Assembly (NCBI GenBank): GCA_902800715.1
Contig: CADCFN010000008.1
Location: forward strand, 62,001 to 126,000
DNA length: 64,000 nucleotides
From: an uncultured Bacteroidales bacterium
GTDB taxonomy: Bacteria > Bacteroidota > Bacteroidia > Bacteroidales > Muribaculaceae
Direction: 5' to 3'
In this document: positions 8,741 through 16,512 of the stretch, in pieces
Layout: the number at the start of each line of letters is the position of its first letter
How positions within the stretch are numbered: the stretch's first letter is position 1
The notes under the pieces: model-generated
What the model saw: the letters and a program-made list of their open reading frames with translations, nothing else
Databases searched by the model: none
What the model was told of the DNA's origin: nothing
Position numbers and translations under genes: made by a program

Positions 8741-9190
8741 ATGACAGACGAATCAAAATATATCACCCGCTTGGAACAGCATGACGTGAAGCCCACGGCG
8801 TTGCGCATCCTGCTCTTGCGCACGATGATGGCGCACGATGACGCATTCTCGCTTCAAAGCCTTGAAGATGAGCTGGATACTGTCGATAAATCGACCATTT
8901 ACCGCACCATCACCCTGTTCCTGACCCACCATCTCATCCATGCCATCGACGATGGCACAGGCATGTTCAAGTATGCCGTGTGCAGCCCCGACTGCCATTG
9001 TGGTGAGGATGACGGTACCATCGACCACATGCACGCCCACTTCAACTGCGAGAAGTGTGGCCGCACCTTCTGCCTGCAGACAACCCAGGTGCCGCTAGTC
9101 GCCCTTCCCGGCAATTTTCAGGTGCACAGCATCAACTATGTGCTCAAGGGCCTTTGCCCCGACTGCGCTGTTAATCAACGAACTAGATAA
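8741..9190 (+). CDS. Fur-family metal-responsive transcriptional repressor
   Basis: A 149-residue cytoplasmic regulator. An N-terminal winged helix (about residues 10-75) includes the recognition-helix segment KSTIYRTITLF. A metal-binding C-terminal half carries HMHAHFNCEKCGRTFCL and a second CPDC, giving the two CxxC pairs of the structural zinc site. Fur proteins repress uptake genes when loaded with iron, zinc or another metal. The sequence does not tell me which metal, although Zur-like is plausible. ATG 8741 is chosen because an open frame extends upstream only into susD. It follows SusD by 14 bp and precedes mtgA by 23 bp. Confidence 0.85.
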   Translation: MTDESKYITRLEQHDVKPTALRILLLRTMMAHDDAFSLQSLEDELDTVDKSTIYRTITLFLTHHLIHAIDDGTGMFKYAVCSPDCHCGEDDGTIDHMHAHFNCEKCGRTFCLQTTQVPLVALPGNFQVHSINYVLKGLCPDCAVNQRTR

Positions 9191-9213
9191 TAAAAATAAT
9201 AGGAAAAACAGGT

Positions 9214-9906
9214 ATGAAGATAGTAACTCGCTGGTTGCGTAACATATTGATTTTCTTTTTCACCTCGACGATATTGGCCGTGGTGATATTGAAGTATATC
9301 CCCGTTTATATCACGCCACTGATGCTTATCCGCTGCGTGGAGCAGATGATTGACGGCGAGGCGCCGCAAATCAATCACCGCTGGGTGCCATTGGAAAAGA
9401 TTAGTCACAATCTGGCTCAGGCGGCAATGGCTAGTGAGGACAACCTGTTCCTCCAGCACAAGGGATTTGACTTGGAGCAGATTCAGAAAGCGCAAATCGA
9501 TGCCCAGAAGGGCAAACGCCAACGTGGTGCGAGCACCATCAGCCAGCAGACCGCCCGCAATGTGTTCTTGTGGCAGCACCGCTCATGGCTGCGCAAGGGA
9601 CTGGAAGCTTATTTCACGTTCCTGATTGAAGCTATTTGGGGCAAGGAGCGCATCATGGAGGTCTATCTCAACTCCATTGAGATGGGCAAGGGTATCTATG
9701 GCGCTGATGCCGTGGCACGTATCAACTTCAACACCACTCCCGACAAACTGACCAGGTCCCAAAGTGCTTATATCGCCGTCTCGCTGCCCAACCCGTTGCA
9801 GCGTGACAGTGCCCATCCCACATCCAAGATGAAGAAGATGCAACGCACCATTCTCAAGCGCATGAATCAGATTGAGCAGTTCCCCGAAGAAGTTTGCGCC
9901 CAGTAA
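9214..9906 (+). CDS. mtgA: Monofunctional peptidoglycan glycosyltransferase MtgA
   Basis: A 230-residue GT51 enzyme that polymerises lipid II into glycan strands at the inner membrane. One N-terminal membrane helix (about residues 10-30) is followed by the GT51 motifs ASEDNLFLQHKGFD (catalytic Glu in ED), RGASTISQQTARNVFLW and YLNSIEMGKGIYGADA. There is no transpeptidase domain, and the length fits monofunctional enzymes. It lies 23 bp after the Fur-family gene and is probably the last gene of the run, since a repeat-rich convergent region follows. Confidence 0.93.
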   Translation: MKIVTRWLRNILIFFFTSTILAVVILKYIPVYITPLMLIRCVEQMIDGEAPQINHRWVPLEKISHNLAQAAMASEDNLFLQHKGFDLEQIQKAQIDAQKGKRQRGASTISQQTARNVFLWQHRSWLRKGLEAYFTFLIEAIWGKERIMEVYLNSIEMGKGIYGADAVARINFNTTPDKLTRSQSAYIAVSLPNPLQRDSAHPTSKMKKMQRTILKRMNQIEQFPEEVCAQ

Positions 9907-9916
9907 CCCCTCATCA

Positions 9917-10036
9917 GACAACTTTTTTCAAACAACTTGAACAACATCAACAACAATAATGAGGTTGTTCTTGTTGTTCCATGTTGTTATTGTTGTTTGA
10001 AAAATAGTTGTTTGAAAAAATGGTTGTTTGATAAAG
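9917..10036. repeat. AAC/GTT-rich repeat and imperfect dyad between convergent genes
   Basis: The 120-bp gap between mtgA and the LysO genes holds AACAAC units on one side and GTTGTT units on the other. These give an imperfect inverted repeat centred near 9960. Three copies of GTTGTTTGA follow, each before an A-rich run. It may act as a bidirectional terminator. Confidence 0.6.
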
Positions 10037-10639
10037 TTATAGGGTGCAGAAGAAGGTGACCAGGAAAGGCACCGAGAAATCCACCAGGAAACCGTGGAAT
10101 AGCGAGATCAGCACGAAGTTCTCGCCACTGTATCGTGTGATGATGGGTAGGGTGGTGTCCATTGTCGTGGCACCGCCGCACGAGATAGGCGCCAAAGGGC
10201 CGAAGAACTTGACCAACAAGGGCGCTCCAAGCAATGTGAAAATCTCGCGGATGATATTTGCCAGCAGAGCCACGGTGCCCAGTTCGGGACCATTATACTG
10301 CGTGATGAGGATGCTCGACAGGGAATAGTAGCCGAAGCCCGAGCCCACGGCGAGGCACTCCGTCAGGCTGCGGCCGGGCATGCCCAGCGAAGCGATGGCT
10401 GTAGCCGCGAGTGTGCCGGTGATGGTCATCAGGGGCAACAGCATCAGTCGCGGGTCCAATTTGGTGAATGATTTCAGCAGGGTTGTGTTGTTGCCTACCG
10501 TCATGCCCACACAGAAAAGCAATGCACACAAGGTGAGGAAACTCACGTTGCCATAAGCATTCAGGTCTGGCAGCCAGTGCATCACGCCACAGACGACGCC
10601 CAGAATGAAAAAGCCGACGATAATGAGGCTGCCTTTCAT
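10037..10639 (-). CDS. LysO-type exporter, C-terminal part (DUF340-like)
   Basis: A 200-residue membrane protein matching the larger half of LysO (formerly YbjE), which exports lysine in Escherichia coli. Several hydrophobic helices are visible, with the conserved-looking GSGFGYYSLSSILITQYNG and APISCGGATTMDTTLPIITR (motifs given in part). Its ATG shares ATGA with the stop of the upstream small gene at 10636-10639. The two therefore appear to make one split transporter. In E. coli LysO is a single protein of about 299 residues, close to the sum of the two here (93 plus 200). Lysine as substrate is inferred from the family. Confidence 0.8.
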   Translation of the reverse strand: MKGSLIIVGFFILGVVCGVMHWLPDLNAYGNVSFLTLCALLFCVGMTVGNNTTLLKSFTKLDPRLMLLPLMTITGTLAATAIASLGMPGRSLTECLAVGSGFGYYSLSSILITQYNGPELGTVALLANIIREIFTLLGAPLLVKFFGPLAPISCGGATTMDTTLPIITRYSGENFVLISLFHGFLVDFSVPFLVTFFCTL

Positions 10640-10917
10640 TTGCCTTCACCTCCTTTCTGCCTTGACACCCATTTCCACAGCGCCCACGAGAACGCTATCG
10701 TGCCGACTAGCCCTGAAAGTGACAGCCACAGCGCTTCAACTCCCAGATGGCTGATGCCCTGGATGACTTGCGGATTTTGGCCGACTTCCACACCCAGGAA
10801 GAACAACAGCAGCCAGATGAGCACCGTCACCGCATGAGGCACCACCCGCAGCCGCCGTTTCCTCAACAGGAACCCGACCGCCATTCCACACAACATGATG
10901 GCAACAACCTTCAACAT
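10636..10917 (-). CDS. LysO-type exporter, N-terminal part
   Basis: A 93-residue hydrophobic protein equivalent to the N-terminal helices of LysO. It contains GMAVGFLLRKRRLR and a LLLFFLGVEVG helix. ATG 10917 is preferred over a TTG at 10947, because a -7 box (TATCTTTG) on the same strand at 10925-10933 would otherwise lie inside the gene. That leaves a leader of only a few bases. It overlaps the second half by 4 bp and is divergent from the lipoprotein gene at 11025. Confidence 0.75.
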   Translation of the reverse strand: MLKVVAIMLCGMAVGFLLRKRRLRVVPHAVTVLIWLLLFFLGVEVGQNPQVIQGISHLGVEALWLSLSGLVGTIAFSWALWKWVSRQKGGEGK

Positions 10918-10924
10918 AACGCCC

Positions 10925-10933
10925 ACAAAGATA
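10925..10933 (-). promoter_or_regulatory. -7 box seven bases from the LysO start
   Basis: The minus strand reads TATCTTTGT. The ATG begins at 10917, so the transcript would have almost no 5' leader. A TTG about 18 bases upstream could be the -33 element. Confidence 0.55.
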
Positions 10934-10994
10934 CGAATTAGTTTCAAGATTCAAGTTTTTGGGGTATTGTTTTTGGGTTTTGGTTTTTAGTTGC

Positions 10995-11003
10995 TAACTT
11001 TGC
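10995..11003 (+). promoter_or_regulatory. -7 box for the lipoprotein/M6 protease operon
   Basis: TAACTTTGC fits the consensus and lies 21 bp before the ATG at 11025. The divergent LysO promoter is about 60 bp away. Confidence 0.6.
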
Positions 11004-11024
11004 AAGAATTAATTCCGGATAATT

Positions 11025-11627
11025 ATGAGAACCGTAAAAAGAATTCTTCTATTGGCAGTGGCTGTTGTTGTGTTGGGGGCTTGCTCGTCGCGTGGCGCTG
11101 TCGTGAAAAGTAGCGGAGAGAGTGACCATGATGGTCTTGATACCGCATCGGTGGTAGAGCGTGTGCAGGAAATCTACGGCGCTGTTTTCAAGGTATATAA
11201 CGAGGCGGATTCGCTGCGCAATCTGGATATAGACTCCATGAATGATGTGTATGAGCGACGTGCCGATTTTGAAGCCAACTACTGCAGCAGCGAATGGAAC
11301 ACGCTCATGAAAAAAGTCAATGAGATTGACAGCCTCTATCATCAAAATGAGATGGGTTTCTGGGATTTCGACTACTGGATTATGGGTCAGGACTGGCATA
11401 AGTTGTCGATCAGCGACGTGAAGGTTGTCGAGAGGATCGGCCCCTGGGCGACCGTCGAGTTGAAACTGCACAATTTTGACAATGTCACCCCGCTGTGCCT
11501 GACGATGAAGCTGGAAGACGGCACATGGCGCATCGATGATTTTGTGGACATGGCATCTGGCACCGGCTTCAAGCAGGCCATGCAGGAGTACATCGCCAAC
11601 GAGACCGCCGAAGCCAAGAAAAAATGA
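11025..11627 (+). CDS. Putative lipoprotein, possibly DUF3828/NTF2-like
   Basis: A 200-residue lipoprotein with a signal peptide ending LGAC (Cys about residue 20). The mature part has an NTF2-like look: an early helix (ERVQEIYGAVFKVYNEAD), then a beta strand pair with VERIGPWATVELKL and LCLTMKLEDGTWRIDDFVD. This pattern recalls DUF3828 proteins, a tentative assignment. Its stop overlaps the start of the M6 protease (ATGA at 11624), so the two are translationally coupled. A chaperone or inhibitor role for the protease is possible, but nothing in the sequence shows it. Confidence 0.65.
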   Translation: MRTVKRILLLAVAVVVLGACSSRGAVVKSSGESDHDGLDTASVVERVQEIYGAVFKVYNEADSLRNLDIDSMNDVYERRADFEANYCSSEWNTLMKKVNEIDSLYHQNEMGFWDFDYWIMGQDWHKLSISDVKVVERIGPWATVELKLHNFDNVTPLCLTMKLEDGTWRIDDFVDMASGTGFKQAMQEYIANETAEAKKK

Positions 11628-13348
11628 AAAGAATACTACTTGCAATAATCATAGCCGCCGCTGCCTGCCTGATGGCGCTGGCTGTGCCTGCCAAGTCCAT
11701 TCCTTTCACTCATGTCCAGAGCGATGGCTCGACGGTGACGCTGGTGATGCAAGGCGGCGAGTTCAACCACTCGCTGATGACTCTCGACGGGCTGACTGTT
11801 GCCCAGAATTCCCAGGGCGATTACTGCTACACTGCGGGGGGCTCGTTGAGCGACGTATTGGCCCACGACACAGGCGCCCGTAGCCTGCGCGAGGTGGCGT
11901 TTATCAAGGCTTATCACGACCAGATGACGCTGGACGCAATACCCCGTCGCACCCCTCGCCGCGAGGAGAACAACGACAACCCCCAGGTGCCCACGAAGGG
12001 TTCGCCGCGCATCCCTATCATTCTTGCCAACTACACCGATGTGAAATTTATCGACACTGACCCTCAGGCCACTTTCCAGAACCAGTTCAACCTGATGGAT
12101 AAAAGTTGCCTGCACTATTTCCAGTCTCAGTCACGAGGTGCCTTTTCACCGCAGTTCGACATCTTGGGTCCCGTGGAACTGCCACATGAGCGTGCTTTCT
12201 ATGGCGCAAACAAGTACATTTATAACACTGAGGTGGATGTGCAGTTGGGCACGATGATTTATGACGCATGCACGGGCTTGAAGAATGTGAATTTCTCTAA
12301 CTATGACAACGACGGTGACGGGCTGGTTGACGTTGTTGTGGTGCTCTACGCCGGTGTGGGCGAGGCACAGGCTTGGCGTACGGTGCCTGAGTCGATTTGG
12401 CCCTGCCAGTGGGACATGCAGGAATCCCTGTCATGGGGATGCAGCGAAGTTGGCCCCTTTGAACTCAATGGCGTGACCATCGACAAGTATGCTGTGTTCA
12501 ATGAGTTGGAGGGCAGCAGCAACTACAGCACCTCCATCGACGGCATTGGCACTTTCTGCCACGAGTTCAGCCACTGCCTGGGCCTGCCTGACTTTTATCC
12601 GACCAACGGCGGCTCGGCCTATGGCATGAGCAACTGGTCTCTGATGGATCATGGCTGCTATTTGAATAACGGCTACACGCCATGCGGCTACACCTCCTAT
12701 GAGCGCCATTTCATGGGCTGGATGGACCTTATCAATCCTGTTGAGGACACCCAGTATATCCTTTCACCCCTCAATACCGACGAGGGCACCGCTGTGAAAG
12801 TCACCAATGATGCCAACACCGATGAATACTATCTGCTGGAATACCGTACAAAGACCGATTGGGACGCGTACCTTCCTGCCGATGGTATCCTTGTCTTGCA
12901 TGTGGACTATAACAAGTCGGCTTGGGACAACAACACCCCCAATAACAACAAATCTCACCCGCGCATGACCATCATTCCCGCCGACAATGTTTTGTCGGGT
13001 TTTTCCAACACGACCGACACTTGGCCACAGGGTGATGTCAATGCGCTCACCGATACCTCTACACCGGCTGCTTCAGTCTATTTGGGTGGTTTTATGCACA
13101 AACCCATCACCGAGATGGCTGTAGATAGCGAGAAACGGTTGGCGTTGTTCTGGTATATGAAGGCCCAGGAGCCTCTGCCTGGCGATGTGAATGGTGACGG
13201 CGAGGTTACTGTTGCCGACGTCAATGCCGTTATCAGTTGCATTCTTGAGGGCGAGGATAATCTGGTTTGTGATGTCAACGGTGACGGCGAAGTGACCGTT
13301 GCCGATGCCAATGCCGTTATCCACATCATCCTCAGCATGTTCAACTAG
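11624..13348 (+). CDS. Secreted M6-family metalloprotease with C-terminal dockerin-like pair
   Basis: A 574-residue exported protease of the immune inhibitor A class (M6). The signal peptide spans about residues 1-22. The catalytic zinc motif HEFSHCLGLPD occupies residues 313-323, with Glu314 as the general base. An aspartate-rich NYDNDGDGLVDVVVVLYAG segment upstream is typical of the family and may bind calcium. The last 56 residues hold two Ca-loop units (DVNGDGEVTVADVNAVI and DVNGDGEVTVADANAVI), the type I dockerin pattern. The same tail ends the two C10 proteases that follow, so these proteins may share one anchoring or assembly route. It overlaps the upstream lipoprotein gene by 4 bp. 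Confidence 0.88.
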   Translation: MKRILLAIIIAAAACLMALAVPAKSIPFTHVQSDGSTVTLVMQGGEFNHSLMTLDGLTVAQNSQGDYCYTAGGSLSDVLAHDTGARSLREVAFIKAYHDQMTLDAIPRRTPRREENNDNPQVPTKGSPRIPIILANYTDVKFIDTDPQATFQNQFNLMDKSCLHYFQSQSRGAFSPQFDILGPVELPHERAFYGANKYIYNTEVDVQLGTMIYDACTGLKNVNFSNYDNDGDGLVDVVVVLYAGVGEAQAWRTVPESIWPCQWDMQESLSWGCSEVGPFELNGVTIDKYAVFNELEGSSNYSTSIDGIGTFCHEFSHCLGLPDFYPTNGGSAYGMSNWSLMDHGCYLNNGYTPCGYTSYERHFMGWMDLINPVEDTQYILSPLNTDEGTAVKVTNDANTDEYYLLEYRTKTDWDAYLPADGILVLHVDYNKSAWDNNTPNNNKSHPRMTIIPADNVLSGFSNTTDTWPQGDVNALTDTSTPAASVYLGGFMHKPITEMAVDSEKRLALFWYMKAQEPLPGDVNGDGEVTVADVNAVISCILEGEDNLVCDVNGDGEVTVADANAVIHIILSMFN

Positions 13349-13416
13349 AATAACCAGGCTTTTTTGCTAGACAGCAGGTTTATTGTTCATTTGTTGTTTT
13401 ATTTGATGCTTTGTTA

Positions 13417-13425
13417 TATATTTGC
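13417..13425 (+). promoter_or_regulatory. -7 box for the first C10 protease
   Basis: TATATTTGC lies about 60 bp before the ATG at 13485. This suggests the C10 gene has its own transcript, separate from the M6 operon. Confidence 0.6.
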
Positions 13426-13484
13426 AGCAATCTTGAGGATGGATTCAGAAATTGGTTGCTAATTATTATAAAAAAAGAAAAATT

Positions 13485-16148
13485 ATGAGTTACATGAAAT
13501 CTATTTTGGTGGCTGTACTCGTCCTGCTGTGTATTGCTGACGGGTTTGCAGCCGATGTCGGCGCCGAGGCTGCTCGGACGTTGGCGATGGGTTTTCTCCG
13601 CTCACAGAATTCGGGGAAGTTGATGGCACGAGGCATTACCAACTTGCAGCTGGTTTATACCGAGCCGTCATCGACTCGTGATGGCAGTGCCGATTACTAT
13701 GTGTTTGACGCTGATGGCAAAGCCTTTGTCATTGTGGCTGGCGATGACCGCGCAGAGGGCATTCTGGGTTATGGCGATGGAACCATCGACATGACTGACG
13801 TGCCGTGCAACATGCAGTGGCTGCTGAACTCCTACAAGGAGCAGATAGAGTGGCTGCATGCCAACCCCAAGGCTATTGTCAAGCGCGAGGCGCCATACCA
13901 CGACGTTTCTGTTGCTCCGATGCTGACGTGTGACTGGAGCCAGAGAGCTCCCTACAATAACCAGTGTCCTGAATATAACGGAGAGCGCAGTGTTACCGGT
14001 TGTGTAGCCACGGCGATGGCCCAGGTGATGTACTACTGGCGTTACCCCTATTGGGCACCCGCATTGTCGGGATATACGACGCGTGAACACGGAATCGCAT
14101 TGCCTCAATTGCCGGGCAAAAAGCTGGATTGGGACAACATGATTGACAACTACGCTGTGGTCCAGTACACCGCGGAACAGGCCAATGCCGTTGCCACGCT
14201 GATGCGCTATTGCGGGCAGTCTTGCCAAATGGATTATAGCCCTGACGGCAGTGGCGCATACGTTTACCAACAGGCGCAGGGCATGCGCGCACACGGCTAC
14301 CACAGCACGAAGATGGTGGAGCGGTCTTCTTACAATGTGGAAGACTGGGATGACATGATGCAGCGTGAAATCCTGGCATCCCGTCCGATTCTTTACTCTG
14401 GCAACGATGCCCTTTCAGGAGGACATGCGTTTGTGCTTGACGGCTATTATGGCGGCAAGTATCACATCAATTGGGGTTGGGCAGGTACAGGTAACGGCTA
14501 CTTTGCGCTGGATGCGTTCTATGTTGAGGGCTACGGCTTCAATGGTTATCAACAGATGCTGATTAACGTCTATCCCGATGATGATATTGAACCTGAGGAT
14601 GGCTACGACTTTGAACAGGATGGTGTCTATTATATGTATAGTGATGACAACAGCAGTTTCTATGTCACCTATCGGGACACAAAGTATGACTGCTATAGCG
14701 GTGAGGTGACAATTCCCTCCCAGGTTACCTATGACGGAGAAACGCTGCCCGTCACGGGCATCGGTCGCAGTGCTTTCAGGAACTGTACGAACCTGACCGC
14801 TGTGACTTTACCGCCCACTTTAACCGTTATTGAGGATTATGCCTTCAGGAACTGTATCTCCCTGTCACGGGTGACTTTACCCGAGGGTGTGACTACCATC
14901 TGTCCCCAGGTGTTTGCCAACTGCTTGAACCTGGAATGGATTGAGCTCCCCGCCAGCCTCACTTCAATCGGCGATAGAGCATTTGAGGATTGCAATGCGT
15001 TGTCACATGTTGAGATTCCTACGATTGAAGCATGGCTGGGCATTAAATTTACCAAATCAGCATCCAATCCCTTGTATTATGCACATCACTTGACTGTGGC
15101 GGGAGCAGAGGTTCATGACCTGGTGGTGCCCGCTTCGGTAGATACGGTTTCCCCCTATGCGTTTGTCGGTTTTGAGGAATTGACGTCGCTCACGCTTGAG
15201 GAAGGCGTTACTGCAGTCGGAGTGGCATCCTTTGCCTACTGCACAGGATTGTCGTCCCTGTCGTTGCCCTCAACGCTCATGACAATTGATGACCAGGTGT
15301 TCTATGGTTGCACGGCGTTGGAGAATGTCATCTTGCCCAATGGCCTTTCTCATCTGAATTATGCTGCTTTTGCAACGTGTAAGGGACTGAAAACGGTCAG
15401 CATATCCTCAGGATTGACGGCTATCGATGATTACGCCTTTTACCAATGCGCGAACCTGAAATCAGTGGACCTCCCGGCATCGATAACCTCGATTGGGAGT
15501 AATTCGTTCAACGGTTGTACTGCGTTGACCCATGTTTCGATGCCTGCCGGCTTGAAGACGATGGGAGATTATGCCTTTGCCTACTGCGAGAACTTGCAAG
15601 AAGTGAATCTGCCTGACTCGCTCTTGACCATCGGCAAATCCGCCTTTATAGAGTGCTTTGGATTGACGTCACTGGTCATCCCCAACAAGGTAACCGCTAT
15701 CAGCCAGAGTACGTTCTTCAAGTGTGTTTATCTGAAAACACTGACGCTGGGAGAAGCCGTGGAAACGATTGCTGACCGCGCTTTTGATAACAATCCCCGC
15801 TTGACCAGCATCACTTGCTTGGCATCGACACCTCCTAAATTGGCAGCCCCCAGTTGCTTCATGCATAGCATCTATGACAAGGCGGTGCTCTATGTCCCGG
15901 CAGGCCTGCAGCAGACCTACAAGCACTCGGGCGTTTGGGGGTGGTTTGCCAAAATTGAGCCCATCCTCACCACGGTTGCTGCCGACGTGAACCGTGACGG
16001 CGAGATTACCGTTGCCGATGTTAATGCCGTCATTTCGACCATCACGACTGGCATTGGCGACTTGACGCGCGACGTGAACGGCGACGGCGAGGTATCCATT
16101 GCCGATGCCAACGCTGTCATCAGTATCATTCTTCGCTCAGAACCCTAG
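13485..16148 (+). CDS. C10 (streptopain-like) cysteine protease with BspA-type LRRs and dockerin-like tail
   Basis: An 887-residue secreted protease. After a signal peptide (to about residue 23) come a propeptide-like region and a C10 catalytic domain, with nucleophile Cys173 in VTGCVATAMAQVMYYW and His314 in GGHAFVLDGY, followed by the family-typical HINWGWAG. From about residue 410 to 820 there are many 23-residue BspA/LRR_5 repeats of the form IGRSAFRNCTNLTAVTLP. The last 55 residues contain two dockerin-type calcium loops. Interpain A of Prevotella intermedia is a known C10 relative. ATG 13485 is chosen because the frame opens earlier only at a TTG and the signal peptide starts here. LRRs probably bind host or diet proteins. 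Confidence 0.9.
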   Translation: MSYMKSILVAVLVLLCIADGFAADVGAEAARTLAMGFLRSQNSGKLMARGITNLQLVYTEPSSTRDGSADYYVFDADGKAFVIVAGDDRAEGILGYGDGTIDMTDVPCNMQWLLNSYKEQIEWLHANPKAIVKREAPYHDVSVAPMLTCDWSQRAPYNNQCPEYNGERSVTGCVATAMAQVMYYWRYPYWAPALSGYTTREHGIALPQLPGKKLDWDNMIDNYAVVQYTAEQANAVATLMRYCGQSCQMDYSPDGSGAYVYQQAQGMRAHGYHSTKMVERSSYNVEDWDDMMQREILASRPILYSGNDALSGGHAFVLDGYYGGKYHINWGWAGTGNGYFALDAFYVEGYGFNGYQQMLINVYPDDDIEPEDGYDFEQDGVYYMYSDDNSSFYVTYRDTKYDCYSGEVTIPSQVTYDGETLPVTGIGRSAFRNCTNLTAVTLPPTLTVIEDYAFRNCISLSRVTLPEGVTTICPQVFANCLNLEWIELPASLTSIGDRAFEDCNALSHVEIPTIEAWLGIKFTKSASNPLYYAHHLTVAGAEVHDLVVPASVDTVSPYAFVGFEELTSLTLEEGVTAVGVASFAYCTGLSSLSLPSTLMTIDDQVFYGCTALENVILPNGLSHLNYAAFATCKGLKTVSISSGLTAIDDYAFYQCANLKSVDLPASITSIGSNSFNGCTALTHVSMPAGLKTMGDYAFAYCENLQEVNLPDSLLTIGKSAFIECFGLTSLVIPNKVTAISQSTFFKCVYLKTLTLGEAVETIADRAFDNNPRLTSITCLASTPPKLAAPSCFMHSIYDKAVLYVPAGLQQTYKHSGVWGWFAKIEPILTTVAADVNRDGEITVADVNAVISTITTGIGDLTRDVNGDGEVSIADANAVISIILRSEP

Positions 16149-16176
16149 ATGATATAGGCTTCTCACATCGAAGCGG

Positions 16177-16261
16177 CTGTGCCATCGTTCTTTTATTGCT
16201 TTTCTTATCGCCCGTTGCGTTAAGGAAAATGAAATAAAAGAATGATGGCATAGTTCTTTTT
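16177..16261 (+). terminator. Hairpin terminator after the first C10 gene
   Basis: Arms 16177-16197 and 16233-16253 pair over 21 bases with two wobble positions. They are separated by about 35 bases and followed by a TTCTTTTTT tract. Confidence 0.65.
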
Positions 16262-16282
16262 TGTGGGGTGATAATCTGGTCC

Positions 16283-16307
16283 AAATTGTCAAAATTTTTG
16301 ACAATTT
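16283..16307. promoter_or_regulatory. AT-rich palindrome, candidate operator
   Basis: Two perfect 12-bp arms (AAATTGTCAAAA and its complement) flank a single T. It sits about 65 bp upstream of the -7 box of the second C10 gene. It could bind a dimeric regulator or form a hairpin in read-through RNA. Confidence 0.45.
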
Positions 16308-16373
16308 TCGGAAATTTTTCAGCAATAACGGCAATTTGTTGTAAAATGGCTTGTTTTTGTGGCTTTTTATAGA

Positions 16374-16382
16374 TAAGTTTGC
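16374..16382 (+). promoter_or_regulatory. -7 box for the second C10 protease
   Basis: TAAGTTTGC matches the consensus and lies about 130 bp before the chosen ATG, giving a fairly long leader. Confidence 0.5.
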
Positions 16383-16512
16383 AGCATTCCAAGGAAAAAA
16401 GGAATCAAGTTGTTATTACTAATTATTATAAGCATTTGTGCAAACCGAACATCATGAAAGTTTACTTTCCAGGATTGAGGTGATGCCAAATAAATCTAAA
16501 TTTTGGATGATT

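Larger units (their letters stand above)
16149..16512. other. Intergenic region between the two C10 protease genes
   Basis: This 364-bp gap has no convincing ORF. It contains a long hairpin terminator (16177-16253), a near-perfect AT-rich palindrome (16283-16307) and a -7 box (16374-16382). A reading frame runs into the gene from a GTG at 16438, but the signal peptide starts at 16513, so this part is taken as leader. Confidence 0.7.

Noticed and set aside
7143-8756. A 537-residue open frame on the minus strand across SusD
   Set aside because: Antisense shadow of a well-supported SusD gene. It has no domain, and such long antisense frames recur over other GC-rich genes here.
13452-13484. Upstream TTG start for the first C10 protease
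   Set aside because: The signal peptide begins at 13485, and the extra residues (basic, non-hydrophobic) do not match the paralogue.
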